Source of the DNA: Trissonchulus latispiculum
Taxonomy: Eukaryota; Nematoda; Enoplea; Enoplida; Ironidae
Length of the DNA stretch: 64,000 nucleotides
NCBI GenBank assembly: GCA_030248195.1
Contig: JASAND010011319.1
Location: forward strand, 1-64,000
Direction of reading: 5' to 3'
Every line of letters begins with the position of its first letter. Positions within the stretch are counted from its first letter, which is position 1. The translations under genes and the position numbers were made by a program. Positions 1 to 12,631 of the stretch are shown here, one piece after another. Below the pieces are notes generated by a model. That model worked only from the letters and a program-made list of their open reading frames with translations. It ran no database searches and was not told the DNA's origin.

Positions 1-89
1 AAAATCTGTGCATTCTAAATTTGCCTGTACTGGAGACATTGGAATTAAATTCTCCTTCCATACTCTGAGCGCTTGCTGAGTTTTTGTGA

Positions 90-839
90 ACTGTTCCTCT
101 CGACTGTGATCTGAGGGACCTCGTTATTGCCAGAAACCCAGCCAGGTTCCAAATGGCCCCTCTATCTAAAGCTAGATCTGCTACAGTCCCACCATACAGG
201 CCGACATGTTGTTGTAATCCCTGGCCACTTTTGCAAACTCTAGATATGGCAAGTCCCAGTTTACGTCATCTAGAGACATCCTTTCCAAGTGACCCCAACC
301 ACAGTATAGCCATCTACCTACCACCGTTTGTTGACCGCTATGGTGCGTGCTTGACCTCTCTTTCCTTGGACATTCACACACTCACCGGAGATGAGAAGCG
401 AGTTGAAGCCAAAACCCTAACACAATGCCTTCCGTCACTCCAGCGTCTGGAGATCACAGAATACTCATCGGCTAGCCAGCCCTGTTTTGCCGTCTATTTT
501 GTGGCATTTCGTCGACGGCGAATTCAGCAGACGACACCAGACGGTTCCTATGCCAAGTCAGCGTCTGAACCCACGTCACTTGCTTATTTGTTCTTTTCTG
601 GCGAAGAAAGTCTAGTTTTGCGACTGACTTCGGCATTGGAGGAACAAGCAGTGATGCACTTCACGGGCGGCAGGCCTTTATCTCAAGAAGCATCACAGCT
701 TCTTAATCCTTACAATTCTTCGTCAGATTGTTGGCGCCCTAATTTAACAAATCACCATCTAGTATTGGATGGTGTTGGGACTAATTTTATTGATCTTTCT
801 GAAATAGAAGAAGTGGAACGATTGCATGAAGATAAGTAA
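90..839 (+). CDS. Leucine-rich-repeat-like protein, C-terminal part (partial)
   Basis: An open frame runs from about 90 to the TAA at 837-839; the first ATG is at 153, but the frame is open upstream of it, so 153 need not be the start. The N-terminal half has leucine-spaced stretches typical of RNI/F-box-type leucine-rich repeats (LQTLDMASPSLRHLE at about 232-276, LTSLSLDI at about 354-377, LPSLQRLEI at about 430-456). A further LRR-like stretch (LNLPVLETLELNS) lies at 18-53 in the same phase but ends in a TGA at 66-68, so an intron, frameshift or sequence error separates it. The last 100 residues are not recognisable. This is probably the 3' end of a gene that begins outside the window. LRR assignment is by pattern only; function is unknown. 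Confidence 0.4.
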   Translation, partial: TVPLDCDLRDLVIARNPARFQMAPLSKARSATVPPYRPTCCCNPWPLLQTLDMASPSLRHLETSFPSDPNHSIAIYLPPFVDRYGACLTSLSLDIHTLTGDEKRVEAKTLTQCLPSLQRLEITEYSSASQPCFAVYFVAFRRRRIQQTTPDGSYAKSASEPTSLAYLFFSGEESLVLRLTSALEEQAVMHFTGGRPLSQEASQLLNPYNSSSDCWRPNLTNHHLVLDGVGTNFIDLSEIEEVERLHEDK

Positions 840-1373
840 AGCATATTTTAAAATGTTGCGCTGTAAGTATAGCATGCTTTAAGTATTTTTGAATTTGACA
901 ATTGTTAATGTTTCATTATAAAGGAAACATACAATTCCAATTTTCCATGCACAAAAAAATCTACATCTTGACTACTGGTGACTCTGGCTTCATGGAAGAC
1001 GGAAGGACACGCGCAGGTGGAACAATTTATGAATAAAACAAAACAAACAGAACATACTTTCCTTTCTAAATAGCAGAAATGGCAAACGCAGGCGAAGATG
1101 TAACCATGCTAAAGTATATTAAATTAAGTCAGGCAAAAGGTGGAGAAAGTGGTAGCTTCAAAAAGGATAAGTTTCAATTTTATGTTAAATTTTTTAGAAC
1201 TTAAGGACTGAGGTCGAGATTTTAATAGCTTGGTCCGCCAAGTTCAATAGGTTCCACTTAAAATTAAGTGACACAATTTTAAAACTGCTTACAAAAACCA
1301 AAACGTATAATTGAACAGCCCGTTTAAGTATAAACTGCGGTAGAATTGATACAGCTATTCGCTTAATACAGTT

Positions 1374-1460
1374 TAAAGAAAAGAAAGAAAGAAAGAAATT
1401 AAAGAAAGAAAGAAAAGAAAAAGAAAGAAAAGAAAGAAAATTGAAGAAAATAAAAGAAAA
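1374..1460. repeat. (AAAG)n-type microsatellite
   Basis: An imperfect run of AAAG and AAAAG units within 840-1,500, which otherwise shows no gene. Reading frames across it (Phe/Leu/Ser-rich on the minus strand) are artefacts of the repeat. Confidence 0.8.
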
Positions 1461-1499
1461 GTTTGGCACTAAGAATTTCACTAATACTTTCAGACATTA

Positions 1500-1945
1500 T
1501 CATCAATTATGCATATCCAGTCAAACTTAGTGACCCCCACTTTTGGTCACCAAAAACGACAGATTTTAGCGATATTCGTTAGTTCGCAAACTTCAAAAAT
1601 CCATTAAAATAATTCCTATTAATAAATTCCTAAAATTCCTAAAAATAAGAGTAATTCCACTGTGACACAGTATCTGTTTAGAGGTTTAAATGGCTACCTA
1701 ATGTTACCCGGTATCTTACACCGGTTTCGAGATTTTTTGGCGCAGAATCATAATCGACACTTTTTCGAATTCCTATGTTTAACACATGCATACCTCTACT
1801 TTAAGGTGAATTTTCTCAACAACCGTAAGAGATCCAACTTAGATTTTATAAACTTTTTAAAATATCCCACTTGGACAATAAAATGTGTGAAAATTATAAA
1901 AATCGAAGACGGTCGAGAAAATGACCTTAAAGTGGGCCTCCCGCC
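1500..1945 (-). mobile_element. Truncated, diverged copy of the TTAA-flanked G-rich-end element
   Basis: Read on the minus strand, this matches the first ~450 bp of the 1.2-kb elements at 12,632 and 35,538: the shared string CTCTTACGGTT and the shared segment with TGTTAAACATAGGAA are at corresponding distances from the end. The terminal sequence is G-rich (minus strand GGCGGGAGGCCCACTTTAA) and abuts TTAA at 1,946-1,949. The far end is missing. It is more diverged than the other copies and has no coding capacity. Confidence 0.55.
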
Positions 1946-2188
1946 TTAAGTTAACATACTCTCCGCTGTGTGTGAAGACTTAGGCAATTTATGTGTTAAT
2001 AGTGCCTCTAGAGTTTTATTCAAAGTTGGACTTTAAGCGACAATCGTACGATAATTCAGGGCTTAATCAGAGGAATTTTATTGCAGAATTTCAGTTAAAC
2101 AACACAACTATATTACTTCACTTATAAAATTCAGTCTGAGAACTGTTCTACTATGCATACGAGAACTGTTCCTGAAACTATTATTGTA

Positions 2189-2545
2189 AAGTGTAAGGTG
2201 ACCCCTGGAGAGAACTCCAACCTACAGAAGGTTATAGGGTGCCGGTGCTTATCTCCGGATTCACAGCTCGAAGCCAGGAGCGACAACTCTATTGTTGACT
2301 ACATCTGTGGAAGGGGGGGCAGCCCTTCATCAGGCATTACGAATGAAAACAGACTCCTGTTACTTTTCCACCGCGTGGTACCATTTACCGACCAGTTAAG
2401 GATAGACAGCTCGGTTGGTTGGAGCCCACGGCGAACCGACATGTGCTTTAGTTCCCTTACTCATGGGGATTTGGGAAAGTCTTGTGGCAGCGGGGATTTC
2501 GAACCTAGGACCGTAAGATCTTTAGTCGGAGACCGAAAATTGTTC
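2189..2545 (-). repeat. tRNA-derived SINE, copy 1
   Basis: The segment from GTGACCCCTGGAGAGAAC through the GTTCGAAATCCCC-type B box (minus strand, about 2,490-2,505) is repeated at 32,665-32,965 with the same order of landmarks: AGAGAACT, CAGAAGGTTAT, AGCCAGGAG, TGTTGACTA, and a GCCCAC..GGAACCGA block. The right end, read on the minus strand, resembles the tRNA-like head seen intact at 3,093-3,165. The Pol III-type head plus an unrelated body is the standard SINE layout. The 159-codon open frame across it is not taken as a gene. Confidence 0.6.
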
Positions 2546-3092
2546 GGAAGAAGTATTAACTCTTGTAATACACTCAAGCATACAAGCCAACTAATTTGCC
2601 TACATACAGGTTACCATAAATATGCAATGTAACGTCTCCTTCTGGCAAGGTGACGAAATAAACGAATGTCTGCACGTTGTTAATAAATCAAAGCTTCAAT
2701 CATTGTGCAACCCGTGCTGAAGTACATTGTATTTATTCTTTATTGTTCACGAAATCTGTGACATCCTCTGAGAAAGAATTGCCAAAATACTGTAAATTAT
2801 AACTTAAAAAGATTTCTTTAGATGGAATACCCGATGATGAAAACGCTAACCAATTGCTGGTTGCGAAGAAAGCTGCAATCAAAGTTAAGCAAGTAACATG
2901 GCACAAGAGACTGGACAATTTTTCTATGGTCATATTTCCAATAGCATTTGCAGTGTTTGCTTGCACTTATGGTGTATTTGTTGTACGTCACAGTTCAAGT
3001 AATTGAGTTATAGGCCAGCTGAAGCAAGTAAGTCATGTTAAGGAACCGTATTTGTCCTTAGTCCCTTGCTCAAGGGGATTTGCGAAAGCCTT

Positions 3093-3165
3093 GTGGCAGC
3101 GGGGGTTCGAACCTAGGACCGTGGGATCTTTAGTCGAACACCTTACCACTCGGCCATCGCGGCAC
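3093..3165 (-). repeat. Class II tRNA (Ser/Leu)-like SINE head
   Basis: The minus strand reads a good A box (GATGGCCGAGTGGTAAGG) and B box (GGTTCGAACCCC) spaced as in a class II tRNA, with CTGCCAC at the 3' side partly pairing with GTGCCGC at the 5' side. The related degraded head at about 2,460-2,540 shows that it belongs to a repeat family rather than a unique tRNA gene. 2,546-3,090 holds no supported gene. Confidence 0.55.
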
Positions 3166-4560
3166 ATTATTATTATTACTAAGAAGCCATCAACTATTAT
3201 TACTAGTAATAAGAATCTAATAAGTTTTTAATTGAATTGAATCTGTATTAAATTGAATTTTAATTACAGTCCCTGTGTTCAGAGTTTTGATTATAGTTAT
3301 AAATTTTTCAAGGAGTGATCATGTTCTTTACTGTTGTTAGAACCGAACGTCGTCAATCAGGCCATTTAAAGGACAAGAACAGATTACAAGTTCCAAGTTT
3401 TACGCGACTGAAGCTGCCAAGCTTTGTTCAATCATGTAAACCGCAGTCACATTTTAATTTCTAACTACTTCATGGAAACTCGTCGTGCGTACAAATACAA
3501 GTTTCGATTTTATGCATTAAATTTTATTCCGTCCAGAGACGGAATCATTATTACGAAAAATGGTGTTTCAACGCTGTTTATGGAAGATTACAGATTTATA
3601 CTCCTATCGTTAGCACATGGCCTAGCTTAGGACATTTTTTGCTGCTTCAGAGTATGCAAATTAGGTCGGGCTTTTGAAATTACCGTATGTGCAGTGTTAT
3701 GTTACAAGTGATTTGAAGGTCGCTAGTTTGATTTTAATCAGGGGTACATAATGGCCGTCGAGCGACACGACAAGGTTGAAAAACAAGAAAATGACTAGAG
3801 CAGTTGCAGTAGGCATATGGTTGTTGTTGTTGTTGTTCATTTCCGGGCTCCATCAGCTTAGAAAAGCTACAAGAGGGCACTTCGGCATCTACTGGCCCAG
3901 CACACGTCTTTGCATAGTCAGGTCCACACATCGGAGAATCCGGGATGGAAATGATGTGGGGGATTGGACCCAACCGCTCGTTAGCATAATTTGAGGACTC
4001 CAGATGATTCAGTGTTAACCCAACACTGTCGTGTTCCCGGGAGTTTGGAACCCATTTGCGCCGTTGACCAGACGGATGCCAGGGGGCACCTGTGGGGATC
4101 TCCATTTGATGGGGTCCGTGTCCATCGGATTTCCCACGGAGGTGGTTCCAAGCCCCCCAGGCATATGGTTCATCCATTTCTGCGTCCTCATAAATCCTAA
4201 GCTACAAAGGCACAAACTGTATTGTCGAGCTGAAAATGTGGTGCAGTTGGGTTTTTTGGAGAGTTGCGGAATAGTTGTGTAAATGTGCTCAATTTTTTGT
4301 TTTGTTTTGTTTTCGTCTGAGTCTCGCCAAGATTGACTGATTAATTTTGTGTTATCATAATTCTACTGGCGCCGGTTGAATTCTTCGGCATTTTCTTGTA
4401 AAATTCCATATTTTTGTTAATAAACTCGTCTAACTGAAAATATAAATTGCCGTTGACCTTTTAGTCGGTTAGGGTAAGGGGATCCCAGACTTTCTAGTTT
4501 CTTAGTCCTTTATTTGTTGTTTTAACATAAATCCTACACTGGTTACTGTTAAAATGCTAA
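3166..4560. other. Interval without a supported gene; GC-richer patch at 3,740-4,200
   Basis: 3,740-4,200 is noticeably less AT-rich than its surroundings and is open in several frames on both strands (147 codons on the minus strand, 3,734-4,177). Being open on both strands with no recognisable domain suggests composition rather than coding. A degraded transposon or an isolated exon remains possible. The rest of the interval shows nothing I can name. Confidence 0.35.
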
Positions 4561-7500
4561 TTTTGGACCCCTATAGTCATAACGACATATCCTATTTAAA
4601 CGCGGAACAATTTTTATTCAGAATTCTGGACCACATCGAAATTGCAAGTTAGTAATACAAGTACATCGGTAGTTGTCGTACCAAACAGGACTTCGTATGT
4701 AAAGATTTCCTACTTTTTTAGTTGGTCTATCAGATCTGTGAAAGTTTAGTTCAACCTCGCCATAATATTCATCATTGTCATACCAGCGATCTCTGTCATA
4801 TGATTCTATAAAAAGTGGACTGTCTAAATTTGCTGGATATTTCTTCCACTTAGCTTCATCACCGAATTCAATTTTATGCACCACTGCATATTCGGCAATG
4901 TCGACGACTTTGTCTGGTTTGCGTACTCCAGGTAGATCACTGAAAGCAAAAATTTTTGCTACAGCCATGCACTACGACAGTGTAAAGTATTGAACATTTG
5001 CCCTAACAGAATCCAACAAAGTCAAACAGAATCTAACAGTTGTCCTATTCCCCATGTATGCGTAGCAGCGTGTGCGGTACGGGAGTATGTATGCTCTGCC
5101 AAAGGAATGTACTAATGTATATGTCCGTATAAGGGCAATGCGTCAGACGTTTAACTTTACAGTTTCACCAACGTTGGCTGGCCAACAACCAGTTCCTCAT
5201 CATGAGCAGACAGCCGCAGAAATACTGCCACTGGTCGGAGAAAGGCCAAGTCAAGGCCGAGGAACCGTTTCGACTTATTCGAACACCACCCTACAGAAGG
5301 CTGGGGTGGTTCACTTCAGTTTCCAATACTTGACTGTAATTATACAAATCATTGTGGACATGTATAATTAGTTCAAGATTAAGGAAGTGGGACCGGAAAA
5401 GCGTGATGAGGTAGAAGGGACGCCTGCTGCTCACTGTAACTAATATTGCCAGACAGCATAGATAACTTGGTAAAAATATAAAATTGTTAAAATGGTTAAA
5501 ATGGCATAGACAAAAATGGTTCAAATAAAATTTGACTGGCACCGTCCAGATAAAGGAGACCCTTTGGAATAATTTTAAAGACACCATGAGATGACGGAAA
5601 CAGCAGCAAAGACTTAAAAAAGAACTTCAAGACTACAATGAAAGCGTTAACACTGACAAGGCCGAAAAACTAACGGTGGAATAACTTGTTTTGGAGCAAC
5701 CGTTGAATATGGCGCGCTCCAATCAAATTCCCAGTCCGTTTGCTTGTCCCTGGACTTTTCAAAAATTCTAACTCCGAGTTCGCATCCAAGAGGAGTGATC
5801 CATTCATAGGCATCACAGCATGCATATCCATAAGTTTCGTTGGTAGGAGGTATAGTCATATTAACATATACAGCTCTGATCCAAATGTAGTGTGGACTTG
5901 GAGCCGCTAAATTTAATAAATAACCAGATTAAATGCACAGCGGCATTTCAGCGAAACATTGTAGCTAATTGGCCTTTATTCTCTTCCGAAAACTCAAAAG
6001 ATTCCTAGTTTCGGTGAGTGTGTTTAAATCTGATTCCCCTAAACTAATACACTGATCGGCGAAACAAAGTGGCGAAAATTAAAATTTTTAGAGTTTAAAA
6101 TTTAAAGCTTATTAGATTAGGTACCAAAAATACTGATCTGGCAATATTCTACTATTCATATTATTTTATACAGACACCTGAACTACTAGTTTACAATAAC
6201 ATAAGTAGGGAACTATTCCTTCAATGACTAACCGCATAAATCAATGATTACCGGGAAATCACAATGGCCCACTGGAGCCTAAATAATTAGATGAGAAAAG
6301 CCCCCACTTTTCAACACAAAACTCCTCAACCATCAGACTCAATTGTGTTTCTAATTTCACAAGGTACCTCCGGCCTTGGACCGTACACCGAAGGACACTT
6401 TAGTTCGAAAGTCTGTAAAAATAGCACTAACTTTTGCATAATTTCAGAATAGAAATCTAAAAATATTTTATAAATTCAGGAACAATCTAAAAGTTGGAAT
6501 ATGTCTTGTAAAGTCTACGATAAAATATTCTAGCGATATTACTCTTACGAGCGAAGAAATTAATTTTCATTTGAAACTAAATTTTTATGGGAAGACTGCC
6601 TGCTTACAAATGACAAATGAAATAGATTTTATTGTCAAATGATACTTTGATGTTTTCTACAAGTGCACTGCGATGGCGAGATATTCATACATTCGAGAAT
6701 TTAACTATAAAAATCTAGAACAAAAATAAAAATGCATTATGCACGATTTCATGCAATTTGTTGCTTCACTAGTCCCTATCCTATTTTGTATACCCATCGG
6801 CCGAATGTTGCTTACGTCTGCCTTTAACAGTTTAGAGTTTGTAAGTAGGCTAGGTATGAATAGCAAGATCCTCCAGATATCATTGTTAACCTGTGTTTGC
6901 AAATTACTTACTTTTAGAATTCTTTTTGAGCAAAGGTGGTGCACATGGAATGGAGAATTTGTTTGATATTGCATAATACATTGTGACTGATAAAAGTCCC
7001 AACTGCACATTAAACATAAGAAATGCAGCACAAACACATAATGACAACATGATTTTCTTGAAGTTACGAAGAAAAGTGTGAATAGTCTTCTGAAACAAAG
7101 ATATGATACTTATTCAGATATCTCACGTTTTCCTCTTAACAGCACACGTTTTTAACATAAGTTCGTAGTGAAAACTTGACGTGTTTGCAAATTGCGCTAA
7201 CGCCTAAATTTGTGCTTACGCAAACGAAAACAGAAATGGTTTTCACTTTAAGGCTCCAATAAATTGTAAAGTAGTAAAGTGCACGTAAACATTCATGTAT
7301 GGAAATGTTCACTAGGTACAGTACACATATCTGCGAAGAATATAACTGCAATCTGTGTACCTTCTCATTGTAGTAGTATTGTACAATCCTAATACTACAC
7401 TTTTGTATAGAACACTAGTCATTACTACTACTAGTACTACTAAATTTGTTGTTGAAACTACTAACTAACCACTAATTTACTAATTAATTACATAACTACA

Positions 7501-7750
7501 AAATAAGTTGGAAGAAAATTTCAAGAATGTGGAAATAGGAATAGAAATTATAGCAAAAAGTAGGACTTTTATACTTAGACTTGTTAAACTACAGGCTTCT
7601 ACTTTCCTACCAATTCTTGGGTACGTTTCAAAAAACGACGGAGCATCAATCAGCAAGAAATGTTTATGGACCATTTAACCCTTGCAGATAAAAAAGTTTT
7701 GCATCAAAGTCAACAGAACATAGTTACTGTGTTGTACAGAATCAAAAACT
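4560..7750. repeat. Segmental duplication, copy 1
   Basis: Besides the exons, noncoding landmarks recur in the same order in the 18.6-22.7 kb and 26.05-31.2 kb copies: ACGTTGGCTGGCCAACAACC (5,172), CACCACCCTACAGAA (5,283) and TTTATGGACCATTTAA (about 7,662). The duplication therefore covered the whole locus and not only the transcript. Noncoding parts are much more diverged than exons. Confidence 0.75.
4618..7050 (-). CDS. Predicted secreted cysteine-containing protein, tandem paralog 1 (3 exons)
   Basis: Model: complement of join(4618..4939, 5675..5906, 6912..7050), 230 residues. Exon A (7050-6912) starts at an ATG followed by a hydrophobic signal-peptide-like stretch (MLSLCVCAAFLMF) and ends at the donor A|GTAAGT in phase 1. 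Exon B (5906-5675) follows a TTTAG acceptor and encodes HYIWIRAVYVNMTIPP, a CC pair, PLGCELGVRIFEKSRDKQ and DWEFDW; it ends CCACC|GTTAGT in phase 2. Exon C (4939-4618) follows TTTCAG and carries HKIEFGDEAKWKKYP, DNDEYYGEVELNFHRS and the C-terminal CTC..FRCGPEF. Phases match at both joins. Exons A and B have exactly the same lengths (139 and 232) in all three paralogs. One N-glycosylation sequon (NMT) is present. I do not recognise the family. Alternative: exon B read to a stop just past the donor, with exon C as a separate gene; the frameshift in paralog 3 beyond the donor argues against that. Confidence 0.7.
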
Positions 7751-7942
7751 TTACGAATATTAGGGTATATTTAACGGGCGTAATTGGTAAAGTTTCCACT
7801 ATTTTTGTTTCCTATTTAATGGATAAACTTATGGAAATTACAGAAAACTGTATTTGTGACTGCTAATACATGCTTAACACTTAACACTTAACGTCTGATT
7901 GTAGCACAACATCATTACTGATTAATTAACCTAATTATCCAT

Positions 7943-8096
7943 TTGTTTCATTTGACAAAGTCGAAATTACACAGAAGAGAATACAAACAAATGTTTTAAG
8001 AATTCGTTTTGCTATCGCTTTGTTTCATTTGACAAAGTCGAAATTACACAGAAGAGAATACAAACAAATGTTTTAAAAATTCGTTTTGCTATCGCT
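7943..8096. repeat. 77-bp tandem duplication, two copies
   Basis: The unit starting TTGTTTCATTTGACAAAG at 7,943 repeats at 8,020 almost unchanged (a single visible difference, AAGAATTC against AAAAATTC). No gene is visible in 7,750-8,370. Confidence 0.9.
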
Positions 8097-8367
8097 CGAA
8101 TTTCACATAAAATTCGCAATGTGCTTGGCTAAATTTTTTGCAAGCGCTCTCGAAGTAAATGTAGTCTTTCGAAGCAATTGTTATCTATGTGCTTTGATCT
8201 TATTTAATCGGGCTAAACGAGGTAGTACATGTATGCACACGGTTATACTGTTCAAATGCAAGTTGTTCTTGTTTGTGCCCACTGAAGAAGAGCAGCTGTA
8301 GCTTAAAACATTTTTAACGGTTACTTCCAACCGAACTGTAGCCTTTAAAAATATAATGACATTATAC

Positions 8368-8883
<516 letters not shown>

Positions 8884-9264
8884 GTGAAATAATTAGTTGT
8901 GGGTCAAACGTACCATCAGTTTTACATTTATACTATTATCGCGTGGCTTACATTATAGTAAGAGAGTGTCACAGCATTACAGTGCAGCAATACAACAATA
9001 CGCTGTCAAAGCAATTAAATTGCGCATTGCAAATGATAAGTGTATACAGATACATATATATATAAACAGAGAAACGTACATACAATCTATATGAGTAGTG
9101 CATGCGACCGTAACCAGACCATATCCACAAACTGTGCGGCTCGTCAGTGGTTCAGTGTGGAACACAGTTTTTTACAAATGTTTCTAAGAAAACCATAAAA
9201 ATAAATGAAAAGGGTTTCGCCGCTGGTCGCCTCAAGAGGTGAAGTTAAACAGGCATAGATAGTG

Positions 9265-10536
9265 CTAAACGTATATTTCTATCCAATTTGACTTGTAAGC
9301 TGTAACCATCCGTCTAAAGGGGTGAAACTGAATTGTTGTTTTGGAAAGTTTTTCTACTGTTTTTAGAAAAAACTGTCTTAGTTTTCGGTTACTATATTGT
9401 TTATTCCTAAGTGTTTTTACTACTTTTGCGCTTTGTACAATGAAGTCTGTTTCATAATAGCTCAACTTAGAAATTCTACTTAGTTCGTTGGCATATACCT
9501 TATAGCACGTAAGTTGTGAGAAATTCCCGTCTATTTCCGGGTAATTAATTGCTTTAAAAGGGAAATCGTCTTTTTTATTATAAATTCTATGGGTAAACTT
9601 ATCATTGAATACTTTAATTGTTAAATCTAACACTTCCGCTACGTATGGAGATACAGTCACTAAATTCAATTCTAATCCTGGAGGATATATATTTTAATGT
9701 TCTGTTTTTATTAGTCCATTGTCATTAACAGTTGTTATGTCATCTATATATCTAAATATATTTTGTAAAAGTTCCAATTTTTCTGTATCCATTTTTTGAG
9801 TAAGTGTTTTGATATACTTAAACTCATACCAAAACAAAACTAAGTTAGTCATGAAAGGTCCGCAGCTAGTGCCCATAGGTATACCAATTTTTTGTATAAA
9901 AACTTTATTTCCCAGTTTGAAAAACGTATTAGAAATTAACCATTTAACCAATTTGCAAAAGTATTCGCAATCTAACGCAAATTTAGAATTAGTGTCATTT
10001 ACAAAATTGGCTGACTTTTCCAACATAATAACCTTGCGACTGGAGAACCAAAATGCCAACTTAGCTGCACCTTCCACTGCTTCCATGATATGAGTGTGTC
10101 TTAGGTTTGTATATAACTGTGTGAAATTGTAGGTATACACGTTTTTAGCCGCGTTCTTATCTGATATTTGTTTTAACCTATCTAATATGGGTTGGTTATT
10201 ATCTATTATCCAATAAGGAGAACATCCACCGTTAAACTTAGCTATAACTTCACTGTATTTTTTGAGTCTTTTAAGTATAAGCTTGAAAACTTGGCCTATC
10301 CTAATAGACACTTGATTAGTAACTGCCTTAGTACTAGATATAATAGATCTAAATTTGACTGGTTTTTTGTGAAATTTAGGAATAAGTTGTATATATGGTA
10401 AATTAAGATCTTTATTATCTATTGGAAAACCAAATTGTTGCGACTGTATAAATAGTTGTCTGTAGCATTTGTTTGTTTGATTTGCAGCATCCAGTTTTAT
10501 CGCCAGGATTGAAATCAATCGTTTTGTTGAAGTCAA
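9265..10536 (-). pseudogene. Penelope-like element reverse transcriptase, broken
   Basis: The minus strand encodes, from 10,536 down, an RT of the Penelope-like (PLE) type: PYIQLIPKFHKKPVKFRSI (fingers), NFTQLYTNLRH (catalytic Asp block with N in place of the usual D in FD/FT), IPMGTSCGP, and the catalytic FRYIDD box at 9,739-9,750. A TAA at 9,694-9,696 interrupts the frame; the same frame then continues with IYPPGLELNL, a VLDLTIKVFNDK block and YNKKDDFPFKAINYPEID, which is the usual PLE region after the catalytic box. The frame ends at 9,265 with no GIY-YIG endonuclease visible. The N-terminus is also shorter than usual. I see no terminal repeats. It is a truncated, inactive copy or an endonuclease-lacking lineage. 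Confidence 0.7.
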
Positions 10537-11801
10537 CCCTGCAACCTTAATACCTACTCTGAGCGCGGAATTTTTTTGAATCCGATAATTAGCTTAATTA
10601 ATTAACCTAAGCTTCTGCTTAAAAATTGATTGAAAAATTAGCAATTTATATCAGAGTAGAGTTAGTTGACTTCGAGAAACGACATAGTCAGGGTTGTATT
10701 TACCTCGATACCTTGAGTGACTCATGGTTCGAGTCTCCAATCATAATTTTACTGACCGCTTGTCCTGGGATTTCCCTGTAAGTCCTTTGTTACGCATAAT
10801 TTTGCAAATCCTTGCGCTGATTTAGCATGAGGTCACCATACATTAGCACAAAGTCAAAACCTGGGGGGGGGGAGTTGTCAACAATAATCTTGAAGAATCT
10901 TTTAACTTGAACCCAAATTTTCACGGAGCCAAGCATTAACTAACGTTAATAGGGCAACACTAAATAAAAGTTATTAACAACATTGTCAGTTCGTTGCGAA
11001 CTTTCAAAATTATGATAATTTTTCAAAAATTCCGATTTCTTAGTAAAAGTTTCCGTGCGAAAACTTATTTTCCGGTCATTTCTGCATGTGGGGGTTAGGG
11101 AACATCGATGGCAGTGTTACCTCATAACAGTAACACTTAATGGTTCGACAAAATCGGTATTTGCAGGTATCCGTTTCAATGGTTTGGCTGAATCTGGGCA
11201 GGAAAGTTGAACCTTTAATAAACTTTGAGTAATTGCCGTAAATAAATTACTTATTAATTGATCAGTTAGTTGATTTGTGTACGATACGATACTGCACTGG
11301 CTGTAACAACATGAAAATCTACATGTACCTTACGCAAACGTGTCCGTAAAACCTCCGTGCGTTGAACTATGTGTGCCCTGACCTCATAACTCCCAATTCA
11401 AAATTTCGCCTGAAAACTAGATGTCACTGTTTTAAAGGGCATTTTGTGTTTTCCATACAAACTGAACACCGCAAAGATCACTGTTCCGCCGTGTTTGTGT
11501 TGGAATGTTATCGTAAACTGAAGTCATAGAAGTGGTTGTGTACTTGCCTTTACATAATAGCGTCTGACCACAAGCTCTCTCACTGTAGGTTCTCGTCTGT
11601 AAAGAAGAATTATAGTAGTAGCCAACCGTTTGATGCCGTTTGTTCGCCGTTCGCCGCAGGATTATTGCGGTAGGATTAGTACCCCACTCTTAACTTTTGA
11701 TGTACGCACAAGAGTATAGCCTTCGATTTTGCTACTGTAGAGATTTAAACCATACGATCTGTGAACAAACGATTTAGTCACAGAAATAAACCCGTAGAAA
11801 G
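10537..11801. other. Intergenic, nothing recognised
   Basis: AT-rich sequence with short homopolymers (a G run at about 10,863). No supported gene, tRNA or clear repeat boundary. Confidence 0.5.
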
Positions 11802-11981
11802 TGTAACGATGCCATTCACGTGGATACAACAAGGAAGTCATGAGTGCTACAGAACATTCCTATTGTAATATGCAAATGAGTTTATGCAAATTAGTTGTGT
11901 ATATAAGTTCTTGCATTGTTATTATTGTTGTCAGTGTTTCTAGTAAAGTCCTTCTTGTTCACTGTACCGACTCGGTCTACT
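11802..11981 (+). repeat. 5' LTR (180 bp) with TATA box and two octamer motifs
   Basis: Contains exact ATGCAAAT octamers at 11,870-11,877 and 11,884-11,891, then TATATAAG at 11,900-11,907. This arrangement is conserved in the 3' LTR. TATA-to-end distance allows a short R-U5. Octamers are the classic POU-domain binding site; that they work here is inference. Confidence 0.85.
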
Positions 11982-12113
11982 GGAGGTTCCACCGAGTATT
12001 TCTAAGCTAGGACTGTTTGGGCAATAGCAGGAAGGCTGTTGTCCAATCAGTTCTGGCACCCGTAATGGGTAAAAATTAATCTTGTTTGGCTGCTTTAGCT
12101 TAGCTATTGCAAG

Positions 12114-12631
12114 CCAAAACCCGATTCGGGTACAAACTGATATTATGGCGCTGAAGAAGAAGACAAATTCAGGAGCAAATGGAGACGAAGATAATAGCAG
12201 CGCCGGATTTGGGACCTGTGAAAGACAGATCCTCGATGATTCCTCCTCATATGACCACTGAGTCACTTGGCTGCATTATGTAGCTCTGCTTTTGTTTACC
12301 AAAACCCGATTCGGGTACAAACTGAAGGTCCGACTGAAGAAACTGGCTGAAAACGAAGAAAGGAAGGAAGCGAAAATGAAGATTTCAGTACTGGACCTTG
12401 GGATCTGTGAAAGAGAGATCCTGGATGATTCCTTTATAACAAGGCAAAATGGCTCACGTGGCAGCATTAGCTGTGCTTTTGCATGCCAAAACCCGTTTCG
12501 GGTAGAAAATAAAAACGCGATGCTTGGATACAAAGAAAAAGGAAGCACATCTCGTGCTAGACTGCTTGAGGTCAGTGGCAGACAGTTCCTCAATCAGCCT
12601 CAGCCATCCGAAAGGGTAGAAAGCTATTTAA
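12114..12631 (+). repeat. ~186-bp tandem units with an ACCCGATTCGGGT palindrome
   Basis: CCAAAACCCGATTCGGGTA-type sequence recurs at 12,114, 12,299 and 12,486 (spacing 185 and 187), each followed by related sequence with GGGACCTGTGAAAGACAGATCCT or close variants. Further degenerate copies of the palindrome lie beyond the nested insertion (about 13,902, 13,974 and 14,147). One unit is open for up to 145 codons (12,292-12,729), but the other units are not open in the same frame, so I do not call a gene. Confidence 0.75.

Noticed and set aside
3734..4177. 147-codon minus-strand frame in a GC-richer patch
   Set aside because: Plus-strand frames are open over the same bases, no domain is recognisable and no splice context is convincing.
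5647..5859. Exon B plus its short read-through as a complete small gene
   Set aside because: The tail is not conserved among paralogs, while the CCACC|GTTAGT donor and phase match to exon C are conserved.
5675..5906. Resemblance of the DKQTDWEFDW stretch to dermatopontin-type repeats
   Set aside because: The D-R-x-W style similarity is superficial; cysteine spacing does not match.
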